From assembly GCA_020638995.1 (NCBI GenBank), contig JACKHM010000002.1:1798001-1862000 (forward strand): DNA of 64,000 nt, given 5' to 3'. This stretch comes from Planctomycetaceae bacterium. Lineage in GTDB: Bacteria > Planctomycetota > Planctomycetia > Pirellulales > Pirellulaceae. This document shows positions 43,062 to 51,305 of the stretch, piece after piece. The notes beneath the pieces were generated by a model that made no database searches, had not been told where the DNA came from, and worked only from the letters and a program-made list of their open reading frames with translations. Numbering within the stretch: the stretch's first letter is position 1; each line of letters begins with the position of its first letter. A program made the translations under genes and the position numbers.

Positions 43062-43886
43062 TTAAACTCCCTTGGATTTACGAGTTGATTCCCCGATTTG
43101 TTTCGCGCGATTGTGCGAGGTTTTTGGGGTTTGACGACGACGAGCGTCGGCCAGGCGGTAACTCTCGCCGCTGGCTTCCAGGATGTGACAGCGGTGCGTG
43201 AGCCGGTCAAGCGTGGCGCCCGTTAGCCGCTCACTGCCCAGTACTTCGGTCCAATTCTCGAACGGCAGGTTCGTCGTCACGATCAGACTCGTCCGCTCGT
43301 AAGCCGTGCTAATGATGTCGAATAACAGTTCCGCGCCCAACTTGCTGGCGGGCACGTATCCCAACTCGTCCAGGATCAACAGATCGAGCTTGGCGAGTTG
43401 GTTCTTCAAGCGTAACAACTGCCGTTCTTCACGCGCTTCGATCAGATGCGTGATCAGTTCGGTGACGCGCCAGAAGCGAACTCGCTTGCCTTGGCCGCAC
43501 GCTTCGACGCCCAACGCCGTTGCCAAGTGCGTCTTGCCCGTCCCGGCGTTGCCAATCAAGATGATCGACTCTCGCTGAGTGAGATACGCGCCACGCATCA
43601 GCTCGGTAACAAGCAGCTTGTTGATTGACGGCTGCGCGGCGAAGTCGAAGCTCTCCAACGTTTTCGTGTTGGGGAACTTGGCATCTTTCAGGCGACGCTC
43701 GGACGCTCGCTTCTCGCGATCGATGCGTTCCAATTCGCAGAGTTGCAGAAGGAAGCCCAAGTGATCCACGTTCTCGCGGGCACAGCGGGCCGCGACTTTC
43801 TCGCATTCGCTGTGCATCGTGGGCAGCTTCAATGCTTTCAGGTGATGCTTCAGTAAGAGGGTGCTTTTGGTTTCTTGGGGTTTCAT
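43062..43886 (-). CDS. istB: IS21 ATP-binding helper protein IstB
   Basis: The start MKPQETKSTLLLKHHLKALK is at 43886, two bases past the istA stop. The ~274-residue AAA+ protein has Walker A LIGNAGTGKTHLATAL, Walker B LLILDELGYVPAS, and sensor IVTTNLPFENWTEV. It loads IstA on target DNA. The frame is intact. Confidence 0.95.
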   Translation of the reverse strand: MKPQETKSTLLLKHHLKALKLPTMHSECEKVAARCARENVDHLGFLLQLCELERIDREKRASERRLKDAKFPNTKTLESFDFAAQPSINKLLVTELMRGAYLTQRESIILIGNAGTGKTHLATALGVEACGQGKRVRFWRVTELITHLIEAREERQLLRLKNQLAKLDLLILDELGYVPASKLGAELLFDIISTAYERTSLIVTTNLPFENWTEVLGSERLTGATLDRLTHRCHILEASGESYRLADARRRQTPKTSHNRAKQIGESTRKSKGV

Positions 43887-43888
43887 GG

Positions 43889-45373
43889 CTAGGCTCCCAC
43901 TCGCAAGGATTGATAGGCCCCGAGATCGGGAAGCGGTACGCGAACTCCCTGCAAGTGAGGACGGCCATCCAGACAGAACAAGTCGACCGGCGGCTCTTGC
44001 TGAGAACGCAGGATCAGCTGAATCGCATCGGCACTCTTGGCACCGATCGATAACGCGTAGTCCACTGCGGCGGTCAACTGCGATAACGTGGCCTGCTCCA
44101 ACAGTCGCAGCACCTTGATGAATTCGCGTGTGCCGAGGTTCTTCAGCACGGTTTCCTGGCGACGACGCAGTACCGCGAAGCACTCCGGCAATTGCCAATC
44201 TTCCAAGGGACGAGCGTAATCAAAGGCCCCAGGCTTACGTTCCAACAAAGCTAAGTAATGAATCGGATTGAACTCTGTATGCTCCTTCCCCCAGTGACGC
44301 GGATGCCGAGCCACGAGTTGATTGCCAACGGCGATGCGAACCTCTTCGATGCCGCCAACCACCGTCACCTGATGATGAGCATAAGCCGTGGGAACCGAGT
44401 AATCGTTGCCATGAAAGCGAACCAGCGATAGCGAACTGGCCTTGGCGGTTTGAATGCGTCGTGATTCAAACGCCTGACGAGGAATCTCCGACAGAGCACT
44501 TTGCTCTTCGAGTAACAACGCTTCCTTCGTCGCCGATTTGCCACGCAACTGCCGCTGCAGATCCCGACGACAGTGTTCGATCAGCTGCGCGTTAAGCGTT
44601 TCCAAACTCCCTACTTCCGGGATCGGCACTAAGAAGTTGCGACGCGCGAAGCCGAGCAAGTTCTCGACGTGCCCTTTCTCATTGGGACGCCGCACGCGGC
44701 AGAAGTGATGCTCGAACAGATAGTGACTCTCCAGTCTCAAGAACTCGCGAGTCGCTTCCCGTCCGCGACCACCCACGATCTTCAAGACGGCAATCTTGCT
44801 GTTGTCATAACTGATGCGACGCGGCACGCCGCCAAAGAACTCAAAGGCCCGGCAGTGACCTTCTTGAAACGTCTCCGTGCATTCCTGGGGAAACACCTGA
44901 CAGAAGATCGCGTCGCTGTAGGGCAACGTGATGACAAAGAATGCAGCCTTCGTCGTCTTGCCGTTGAGGACTACGGTGACTTCGCCGAAGTCCGCTTGAG
45001 CTTCACCCGCGCGATGGCTCAGCGGTAAGAAGACTTCCGCCTGACCATGCTTCCAAGCACGCACCGCATCCTTCACGATCGTATAGCCGCCGTCGTAGTC
45101 ATGTTCGACACGGAGACGATCGAAGATGCGCTGCGCCGTGTGCCGCTGCTTCCTGGGAGCCTGGCGATCCCGCTCCAGGATCTCATGAATAATCGGCATA
45201 AACCGATCTAGCTTCCTCTTCGCGCGTGGCTGCTTGAGCTGATACCCAGGCGGCTCGACATGTTCCAGAATTCTCTGGAGCGTCCGCCAGGGGATGCCAT
45301 AATCCTTGCACGCTTGCCGCTTACTAATCTCTTTGCCCAGTACGCGCCGTCGAATCTCGACCCATTTCTCCAT
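43889..45373 (-). CDS. istA: IS21 transposase IstA
   Basis: The start MEKWVEIRRRVLGKEISKRQ is at 45373. The ~494-residue transposase has an N-terminal HTH and a DDE core (GEAQADFGEVTVV, RRISYDNSKIAVL, and RRPNEKGHVENLLGFARRNF with the catalytic Glu). A C-terminal beta-rich domain (YSVPTAYAHHQVTVVGGIEE) follows. It is complete and pairs with istB downstream. Confidence 0.95.
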   Translation of the reverse strand: MEKWVEIRRRVLGKEISKRQACKDYGIPWRTLQRILEHVEPPGYQLKQPRAKRKLDRFMPIIHEILERDRQAPRKQRHTAQRIFDRLRVEHDYDGGYTIVKDAVRAWKHGQAEVFLPLSHRAGEAQADFGEVTVVLNGKTTKAAFFVITLPYSDAIFCQVFPQECTETFQEGHCRAFEFFGGVPRRISYDNSKIAVLKIVGGRGREATREFLRLESHYLFEHHFCRVRRPNEKGHVENLLGFARRNFLVPIPEVGSLETLNAQLIEHCRRDLQRQLRGKSATKEALLLEEQSALSEIPRQAFESRRIQTAKASSLSLVRFHGNDYSVPTAYAHHQVTVVGGIEEVRIAVGNQLVARHPRHWGKEHTEFNPIHYLALLERKPGAFDYARPLEDWQLPECFAVLRRRQETVLKNLGTREFIKVLRLLEQATLSQLTAAVDYALSIGAKSADAIQLILRSQQEPPVDLFCLDGRPHLQGVRVPLPDLGAYQSLRVGA

Positions 45374-45522
45374 GTCCTTGAACACCCGATCCCCCGCACA
45401 TCTGTGAGCCCATTGGTTCCAAAAACCACTCACAAACCTACGAGATAAGACAAGGACGCCGCCGATTCGCGATTGCACTCCAATCCCCGCCCAAGCGCTG
45501 GCATTTTCAAACGCCGTTCACA

Positions 45523-45643
45523 AGTGGCGGGATTCCGAAAGCGATCACCCACTCTTAGAGAAGTGCTGGTAACTGTGCTCGTCCTGATCGCCGTTGCCGG
45601 AATTCTCGCGGCCCTATTGCTTCCTCCAGTCGTCTATCGCTAA
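45523..45643 (+). pseudogene. Membrane-protein tail cut by IS21
   Basis: The open frame from the IS edge gives FRKRSPTLREVLVTVLVLIA, VAGILAALLLPPVVYR and TAA. This resembles the hydrophobic helix of small planctomycete pseudopilin-like proteins (LREVLVTVLVLIAVAGILAALLLP). The N-terminal end is missing. Its stop overlaps the next ATG (TAATG). Confidence 0.6.
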
Positions 45644-46134
45644 TGACGCCCCAGCACGACAAGCCGAAGCGTTGGCAAATAAGTCTGTGGACGTTGCTGA
45701 CACTCGTGACGCTCACTGCGATCTTCCTAGCAACCTGTCGGCTCGAACAAATGGCGTCGGTGTGGACGATTGTTCTGCTGGTCGGATTCGCATTCAGAGC
45801 GACGTGGGAAAGGCGACGCAACTTGTTCGTCATCACGTTGGCATTCTATCTGCCATACGTCTGGTTGCTCTCATTGAACTTCACAAACGACTATCACTTG
45901 CATTGGATCAAGATGTGGCCAATCTTGCCGGGTCTGGTGTTGGCCCATTTAGGACTCCATCAACAGCCAGATTGGATCAGTCAAACTGCCTCCGCCGCGA
46001 TCAGTCTATTCCTGATCGGGATCGCGGTGCTGCTTGGCCGACGGGGAACATGGTGGCTCGTGGGAGTAGCGACCATCACTTTGCTGGCTTCGATATTCAA
46101 CAGTGTCGTATGCTACGCGTTGTTTCGAGCTTGA
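45643..46134 (+). CDS. Multi-pass membrane protein of unknown function
   Basis: 163 residues with five hydrophobic segments (WTLLTLVTLTAIFLATC, WTIVLLVGFAFRATW, LFVITLAFYLPYVWLLSL, AISLFLIGIAVLL, ATITLLASIFNSVV). It starts in a TAATG overlap with the truncated gene before it, so it was the second gene of a pair. No family was recognised. Confidence 0.65.
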   Translation: MTPQHDKPKRWQISLWTLLTLVTLTAIFLATCRLEQMASVWTIVLLVGFAFRATWERRRNLFVITLAFYLPYVWLLSLNFTNDYHLHWIKMWPILPGLVLAHLGLHQQPDWISQTASAAISLFLIGIAVLLGRRGTWWLVGVATITLLASIFNSVVCYALFRA

Positions 46135-46174
46135 AGCATGATCTTTGACGACTATTCGCATGAAGGATGAAGGC

Positions 46175-46366
46175 TCAGTTCTGCTGCAAGAACTTGTTGA
46201 TACACTCCTCGGAGCAGACGTGAATGATCAGCTCCCGATGAAACCAGCGAGTGGGCTCCTCGCAGACGCGGCAAGGCCGCTCTTGGTGTTCATATAGGGA
46301 CTTCACGACGTTCGGGATCGGTGGGATGCCTGGATGGGCATCGGGGAATTTGGCGTCGAATTTCAT
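46175..46366 (-). CDS. Small Cys-pair protein, putative zinc binder
   Basis: 63 residues from MKFDAKFPDAHPGIPPIPNV. Two Cys pairs, PCRVCEEPTRWFH and VCSEECINKF, suggest one zinc site as in small treble-clef or FCS-like fingers. The start at 46366 is preferred over 46387. No partner is obvious. Confidence 0.6.
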   Translation of the reverse strand: MKFDAKFPDAHPGIPPIPNVVKSLYEHQERPCRVCEEPTRWFHRELIIHVCSEECINKFLQQN

Positions 46367-46447
46367 GGAGTCAACTCGTCTCCCCAATGATCCGAATCGT
46401 AGCGGCGACGGGGAGAGCCGCGAGGGCAGCTTGGAACTCTTGAGGAG

Positions 46448-47083
46448 CTATTTCTCAATCGTCACTTTGTTGTGGATCTGCCCTTCCAGTTTCAGACTCC
46501 CTTCATTACTGGTTTCTGATGTTGAAAACGTCTTCACAGAGATCGCCAGGGTCAACAGAAAGGCGAGCAAGACGGTGATGGCAAGTTGACCTGCTCCAGC
46601 GTAGTGAAACCGCTCGAACACTTTCCAATTTAGAAAGTACTGCGTTGCCGTACCATCCTTGCTGACATCGCCTGGATAGGTTGGCCAGTCATTGTGTTCA
46701 AGATTCTTCGTCGGCCCAAGGCCCGGACAGAGGTCGACACCGACCATCTTGGATAACACAGTTTCCCAATAGTACGACGTCTTCAAATCTCGTCGATGAG
46801 AGTTGTCCATCCAGTGAATGATCAGAAGGTAATAAGCAACGACAATCGCAATGATGATCAACAACGCGAGCAAGAACGCTGTGACAGGGATAGTCGACTC
46901 TGCCTGCCAGACCAACCCCGCCGCAGATCCGAAAGCCAGCCACAGCCCAAAGCTCAGCTTCCATTCGTACTCTTTCCGTTTATCAAAACGTTCGGTGGCC
47001 TTCTTGGAAAGCTCAAGTATGACTTCTGCTTTCTCTTTGTCCCAATCCACGATCAAAGTCCTCACGACGTATTTTTGGGCCAT
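46448..47083 (-). CDS. Hypothetical membrane protein with three helices
   Basis: The 211-residue protein has a charged N-terminal helix (EKAEVILELSKKATERFDKR) and membrane segments at ~43-62 (LSFGLWLAFGSAAGLVWQ), ~66-90 (VTAFLLALLIIIAIVVAYYL) and ~165-185 (LAITVLLAFLLTLAISVKTF). No known domain. About 256 bases to its right hold no clear gene. Confidence 0.65.
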   Translation of the reverse strand: MAQKYVVRTLIVDWDKEKAEVILELSKKATERFDKRKEYEWKLSFGLWLAFGSAAGLVWQAESTIPVTAFLLALLIIIAIVVAYYLLIIHWMDNSHRRDLKTSYYWETVLSKMVGVDLCPGLGPTKNLEHNDWPTYPGDVSKDGTATQYFLNWKVFERFHYAGAGQLAITVLLAFLLTLAISVKTFSTSETSNEGSLKLEGQIHNKVTIEK

Positions 47084-47339
47084 TGTAGTCCGCGAAGACT
47101 TCCACCTCGCTCACTACAGCGGCGGTTTCCCATTGGATGCCGTGGTCGCCTTCAGGCTGAGTCGCGAGAGCCGCCTCCGCACCTTCCCCAGCGTCTCAGG
47201 TTGCCTTCCGCTCCGCCACGGCTCACACCAACCTGTGGACAGCTCTGAAGCTCCAACTGAGGATAAGAGTATCTCGAAATGGTTCGACGATCAAGAAACA
47301 GCCTCGTGGCAAGCGTCTGAGCGGCACATTAGCCGACAA

Positions 47340-47972
47340 TCAGTTCTCCGAAGAACCCACCAATTCACGTTCGCCGAATAGCACGCTCAATCGATTGTTG
47401 TGGACTTTCCCATTAGCCGCAGGGGCCGGTTTGGCGTGGCCGTTCTGCCGGGCGGGCTTCTTCGGGTCGACGACCTCTTTCGCCACCGGCCTACGCTTTC
47501 TCGGCAACAACTCCCGCACCTTGCTCAGCTGGCTGATCGCTGTCTGGTGGCGGCGTTCCGCTGCGTCCAGCCGCTTCAAGTAATGTTCGCGTTGCTGGAG
47601 CGTGTGCTCCGCCGTACTCGCCGCCATCATCTCGGCGTGCGTCAATGCCAACCAGCATACGACAATTCGGTCCACCAACTGCTTCTCCAGCGGTGTTGGA
47701 TCTTCCCCAGCAAGCTCCTGTCGGCGTCGATCCAGTTCTCGGCGAATCGATTCATGGACGAGCAGATCATCCTTGGCGATCAGCTTGATCCAGGTCCCCT
47801 CGGCGTGCTTGGCCATGTCACCCACGGTTTGCCAGACCTGCGAATTCTCGTCGAGGTACTCGCGTAGCTGCGGTAAGACGCTTCGATCACCCTTCCGAGC
47901 CCGCTCGACTAGCTGTTGAAGATCCTCCATCCCCGTAGGTGAAGCGGCCTCAGACTTCTGTTTCTTGGACAC
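47340..47972 (-). CDS. Hypothetical helical protein, third gene of a set
   Basis: The GTG start at 47972 follows GGAGG by seven bases and is preferred over ATG at 48029. The 210-residue protein is mostly helical (MEDLQQLVERARKGDRSVLP, ELDRRRQELAGEDPTPLEKQ, EHYLKRLDAAERRHQTAISQ) with a basic tail. It overlaps the previous gene's end by 23 bases. The helical layout and basic tail suggest nucleic-acid binding, with no known family. Confidence 0.65.
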   Translation of the reverse strand: MSKKQKSEAASPTGMEDLQQLVERARKGDRSVLPQLREYLDENSQVWQTVGDMAKHAEGTWIKLIAKDDLLVHESIRRELDRRRQELAGEDPTPLEKQLVDRIVVCWLALTHAEMMAASTAEHTLQQREHYLKRLDAAERRHQTAISQLSKVRELLPRKRRPVAKEVVDPKKPARQNGHAKPAPAANGKVHNNRLSVLFGERELVGSSEN

Positions 47973-48267
47973 GTTTGAGCCTCCATTCTCGTTTGCGTTG
48001 ATGATATCCGGCGGCGTAAAAGGCCGCATGGTTGAGCAACTCGGACTTCCGTTCCAGAGTGAATATCGAGTCGTCCGCTTCCTTTAGCCGCTGTCGAGAT
48101 TGCCTTTCCGCATCCCTATACTGTTGCCGTTGCTCCTTCGACGTCTGGTCAACGTCCGCAACAAGCTCTGCCGCCATGCCGCTGGCCACGTACTCTTTGC
48201 AGGGCTTTCCGCTCCGTCGAACGTTACGATAGTAGACAGGAATTGAATTTCTGAATTCCAGTGACAT
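47950..48267 (-). CDS. Hypothetical charged small protein, middle gene
   Basis: 105 residues: MSLEFRNSIPVYYRNVRRSG, a helix-rich charged part (DQTSKEQRQQYRDAERQSRQ) and a basic end (YHQRKREWRLKRVQETEV). It is 21 bases after the upstream gene stop. The N-terminal YYRNVRRSGKPCKEYV resembles a short beta-hairpin found before integrase- or phage-like domains. Unrecognised. Confidence 0.6.
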   Translation of the reverse strand: MSLEFRNSIPVYYRNVRRSGKPCKEYVASGMAAELVADVDQTSKEQRQQYRDAERQSRQRLKEADDSIFTLERKSELLNHAAFYAAGYHQRKREWRLKRVQETEV

Positions 48268-48288
48268 GTCGTGCCTGCCGTACGGGGC

Positions 48289-49122
48289 TTATGCCGCCCC
48301 GACTTGGTCTAGGGTTGTTTTTGAACCTTTCAACATCGGAACCGACCCCAGCGACGCATCGATGGCCTGCTTGAAAGAGCTGTCGAACGCGTCTTCCGCC
48401 AGCGGAACAGCCAGTTCTGTCTCCGTGGCCGCGACAATGGCGTTCATCTCCGCCAGTGTTTTCAGGTTCTTGTCCGTCCTTTCCAGAAACATAAGCCGCA
48501 AGACGCTGTTGATACTCCGCCCCGGCTCGGATTGATCTCGTTTAGGACCTAGCGGCTCCATGAGATATGAATAATCCGCCTGCCCAGACTGCTTGTAATG
48601 TTGAATGATCGCGTCCAGAACGAGCGGACCGCCCGAGTAGCCGAAGTAGCACCACAAATCGCGGACTCTGGTAGGCGTCCAGGGCCTCCTTGAGTCGATG
48701 ACGACGCTGTGGATGTAATCTCGGGCGTCGATTCGTGGCCACACATGGAAAAAGGCCGCCGCAAAGGCTTCTATCGTGCTGACGGCGATTCCGGTCTTCT
48801 CAGCCACTCTGTTGATATTCTCTCGGGCCAGAATCCGAGCTTCCAACTCCCATCGACGCGGCGAATCATCGTTGCTGAGCTTGTACGCCGCGTGGAGATC
48901 GATCATTCGGTCCGTGAAGTAGTACTTCCCGAACAAGGATCGCCGTGCGTCCGCGTAGCGATAGGTTTCGACCCCCCAAGGGCCGTCGGCCCCGGCGATT
49001 GGCCACTTGCCATCTCGCACCAGCCGCTGGGCACGTTGCCACCGCCAGTCGACTGGTCGCCGATAATGCCACCGTGCGTAGTTCAAGAATGCTCGCGGGT
49101 TCGTCCCTGGACGCCAAGCCAT
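48289..49122 (-). CDS. Hypothetical protein, first gene of a three-gene set
   Basis: The 277-residue soluble protein has MAWRPGTNPRAFLNYARWHY, a helical middle (LEARILARENINRVAEKTGI, AVSTIEAFAAAFFHVWPRI) that resembles a helix-turn-helix, and a helical end. The gene stands 21 bases before the next. The three genes on one strand with small gaps or overlaps behave as an operon, and their style is that of mobile-element or phage accessory genes. Confidence 0.65.
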   Translation of the reverse strand: MAWRPGTNPRAFLNYARWHYRRPVDWRWQRAQRLVRDGKWPIAGADGPWGVETYRYADARRSLFGKYYFTDRMIDLHAAYKLSNDDSPRRWELEARILARENINRVAEKTGIAVSTIEAFAAAFFHVWPRIDARDYIHSVVIDSRRPWTPTRVRDLWCYFGYSGGPLVLDAIIQHYKQSGQADYSYLMEPLGPKRDQSEPGRSINSVLRLMFLERTDKNLKTLAEMNAIVAATETELAVPLAEDAFDSSFKQAIDASLGSVPMLKGSKTTLDQVGAA

Positions 49123-49640
49123 CTTAAGGCTCCTTCCTGAGCCCTGATTCTACCAGAGGTTTTGGGAATGCTGTCAATATCACGGGTGAAAGGCATGACT
49201 CGGGACGTAACGCCTTACTTTCTACCAACGTTGGTAGCAATGTGAGGCTCTTGTGTTCGTTGAGTGCCACCGAACACGTGATTAACGTACAAAGGACTGG
49301 TTAAGAGGTGAGATGGGCTCTCGGGCAAAGGAGCATGACCAAGGTCGCGGTGCCTTGGGGCACCAAAGTCAGGGTGGCTAGGCATGGGGCGAGCCAGGTG
49401 GTGGCGAGGGTGCCCGAACACCGTCGCCCCATTCCACGCTCGGACGACACAGCCACCTAGCGGCCCATCACCGCAACTGACGAATCGAACTTGCTTGCCA
49501 CTGCTCGCACAACACAGTGCTCTCGGTCGCCATGCGTGCTGATGGCCCTCCCCAGAGCCGGAAAACCGTCTGGGAAGGGCGTTAAACGTGATTTGCCCCA
49601 ATTTTGCCGTGCCTCTAGTCTGGAGCCGCCTCCCACAGGC
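49123..49640. other. Intergenic region without a convincing gene
   Basis: Open frames exist but are not protein-like. It contains CTCCCCAGAGCCGGAAAAC (49551-49569), nearly repeated as CTCCCAGAGCCGGAAAAC at 50419-50436 on the far side of the Dabb gene. Confidence 0.4.
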
Positions 49641-50342
49641 CTACTCCTTGACCCGCTCTCGCTGCTCGTCAGTCAGCTCAAGGATGACCAGGCTATCACC
49701 CTCCCTGTTGCCCACGTCCAGGGCATGGGCTTCACCCACTTCGACCACCGCCAAGAACCGGGCCACTTGGTCCGCACCCTCGCGGGCCTTCACCAATACC
49801 TTCTTGCCGACCAGAGCCTTGGGCTCCTCAGCCTTGTTCTGTTGCCAGATCCGAGTGACCTCCTCGACGGCCACGATGATCCCGCTATCGGCCTTGGCTA
49901 CGACCTTGCCTTGAAGCATTCCCGAGAAGCCCTTGGCCGCCGTCGGGAGGGTGTCATGGCTTGGAGCCGGTAGGTAGCTGTCAAAGACCCTCACGCCAGA
50001 CCACAGATGCTTGTTCTCCTCGATGAACTTCAAATGCTGCGGATGCGTCTGGTACACGTCGTGGGCGGCCTTGCTGGCGAACACCAGATGCAAGGCCACG
50101 TCGAAGTCACGGTCATTGACGTCGCGGGTCAGATCATCGGCGATGGAACCGGCTGAGAAGTAGACCGTACCGTCGTGATCGCTGAGGTACTTCTGGCAGG
50201 CTTTGACGAGCGTGTCGCGATTAGCAGCGTTGTCCTCGGCCAGCGTGAAGAAGACCATGTGGGCCAGTTGTGGCTCGGCGGCAGATAGATGACTCGTGGC
50301 GAGAACGATGAGGGCGGCGAATACGATTAGTGGTTGTTTCAT
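49641..50342 (-). CDS. Secreted Dabb-domain protein (stress-response A/B barrel)
   Basis: The 233-residue protein has a signal peptide (PLIVFAALIVLATSHLSAAE) and a Dabb domain at ~25-125 (LAHMVFFTLAEDNAANRDTL, VDFDVALHLVFAS-like core DRDFDVALHLVFASKAAHDV, then YQTHPQHLKFIEE). A C-terminal domain follows with VVAKADSGIIVAVEEVTRIW and a KVLVKAREG strand set. It is exported; the function of such proteins is unclear. Isolated gene with long flanks. Confidence 0.85.
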   Translation of the reverse strand: MKQPLIVFAALIVLATSHLSAAEPQLAHMVFFTLAEDNAANRDTLVKACQKYLSDHDGTVYFSAGSIADDLTRDVNDRDFDVALHLVFASKAAHDVYQTHPQHLKFIEENKHLWSGVRVFDSYLPAPSHDTLPTAAKGFSGMLQGKVVAKADSGIIVAVEEVTRIWQQNKAEEPKALVGKKVLVKAREGADQVARFLAVVEVGEAHALDVGNREGDSLVILELTDEQRERVKE

Positions 50343-51114
50343 TGGTGGTGCTCCAGGTCGAATTGGTTGTTTGCCTATTCTCTCGTGCGTGATGGCAAAT
50401 GCAACATCGTGCTGATGGACGCTCCCAGAGCCGGAAAACGCCCCTGAGCGGCTCTATCATGGCACGTCGTTTTGATGGGCGGCGAGTTTGTGGCGAGACG
50501 CGTGCTGATGGAACGCTATTTGGGCTTTTGCGGCTGTGGAGCGGTGCGTCAGAGCCATTTGCCAGACGAGTTAGGCTGCCGAGAAATTATAGTGGTTGTG
50601 CTACAACCACTATAATGTAGTGGCCACCTCCGTAGGAGGTAGGTCACTCAGTACCTTCGTGACCACTCCTCGCTTCGCTCGTCGATACCGAACGCTGACG
50701 CGTTCGGAGTCTCTTGCACACAAAGCGACCAGAGTTATCGATCTGGTCGAAACAAAGCTGCCGTGATGGAACTGTGGAAAGCTTTTTTAGGCTCTGGGGA
50801 GGCCGTTAAAACGCGGCTCATTTTGACCGTCTCTCGTCGCGTCTGGCGAGCCAACGGTCGTGCCGCGTGTTCTGGTCCAGATCGACGGAGATCGTTTCTT
50901 GTCGAAGGCGTGTGGTCCTTACGAAAAGCGTTGGCACTGCATGGGTGAAGCAACGAAGCTGCGGTGTCTGCACGTGGCGAGAAAGGCGGAAAGCTGTGGT
51001 GGCAAGTCGCCCGCCGTTGATGTGCAATCGCGTACGCTTGCAACGCGGCACGAAAACTAATAGAAAGGCTCCATCCTTCCTTCGGGTAGTTCGCAGATTG
51101 TCCCCAGGTTCGTT
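50343..51114. other. Long intergenic region with palindromes
   Basis: No gene recognised in ~770 bases. It includes the repeated motif noted at 50419, a hairpin array (50586-50707), and a reverse-complement-like partner of the motif (TTAGGCTCTGGGGAGGCCGT near 50788). Confidence 0.45.
50586..50707. repeat. Array of three palindromes
   Basis: Stem 1 is ATTATAGTGGTTG/CAACCACTATAAT with loop TGCTA (50586-50616). Stem 2 is ACCTCC/GGAGGT (50626-50640). Stem 3 is CCGAACGC/GCGTTCGG (50688-50707). All are perfect. They may be REP-like elements, ends of a hairpin-type transposon, or terminators. Confidence 0.6.
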
Positions 51115-51305
51115 ATGTCTACTGGCCCAGCAAGCAACGACAACCACGAAACTGAGTATGCAGATTTCGAGTTACTGCTCAAGCCGGGCGACGACCACGC
51201 CATTGGAACTTTCGGTCAGCACTTAGTTCTGGAACGAATTGGGATTGGAGCAACTGGGCTGGTGTATCGTGCTGAAAAGCTGATTGAGCCAAAGAGGACA
51301 GTTGC

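Larger units (their letters stand above)
42933..45522 (-). mobile_element. Complete IS21-family element
   Basis: The 2590-bp element has terminal inverted repeats of more than 30 bases (TGTGAACGGCGTTTGAAAAT at both ends), istA and istB on the minus strand. No target-site duplication is seen (GATGAT left, AGTGGC right). A second copy of its istA-side end lies at 1-335 in the same orientation. Confidence 0.94.

Noticed and set aside
46851..47381. 176-residue plus frame across 46851-47381
   Set aside because: Overlaps a better minus-strand membrane gene and lacks features; only its end region is free of other genes.
49215..49601. 128-residue minus frame upstream of the Dabb gene
   Set aside because: His/Pro/Arg-rich composition without fold pattern or ribosome site.
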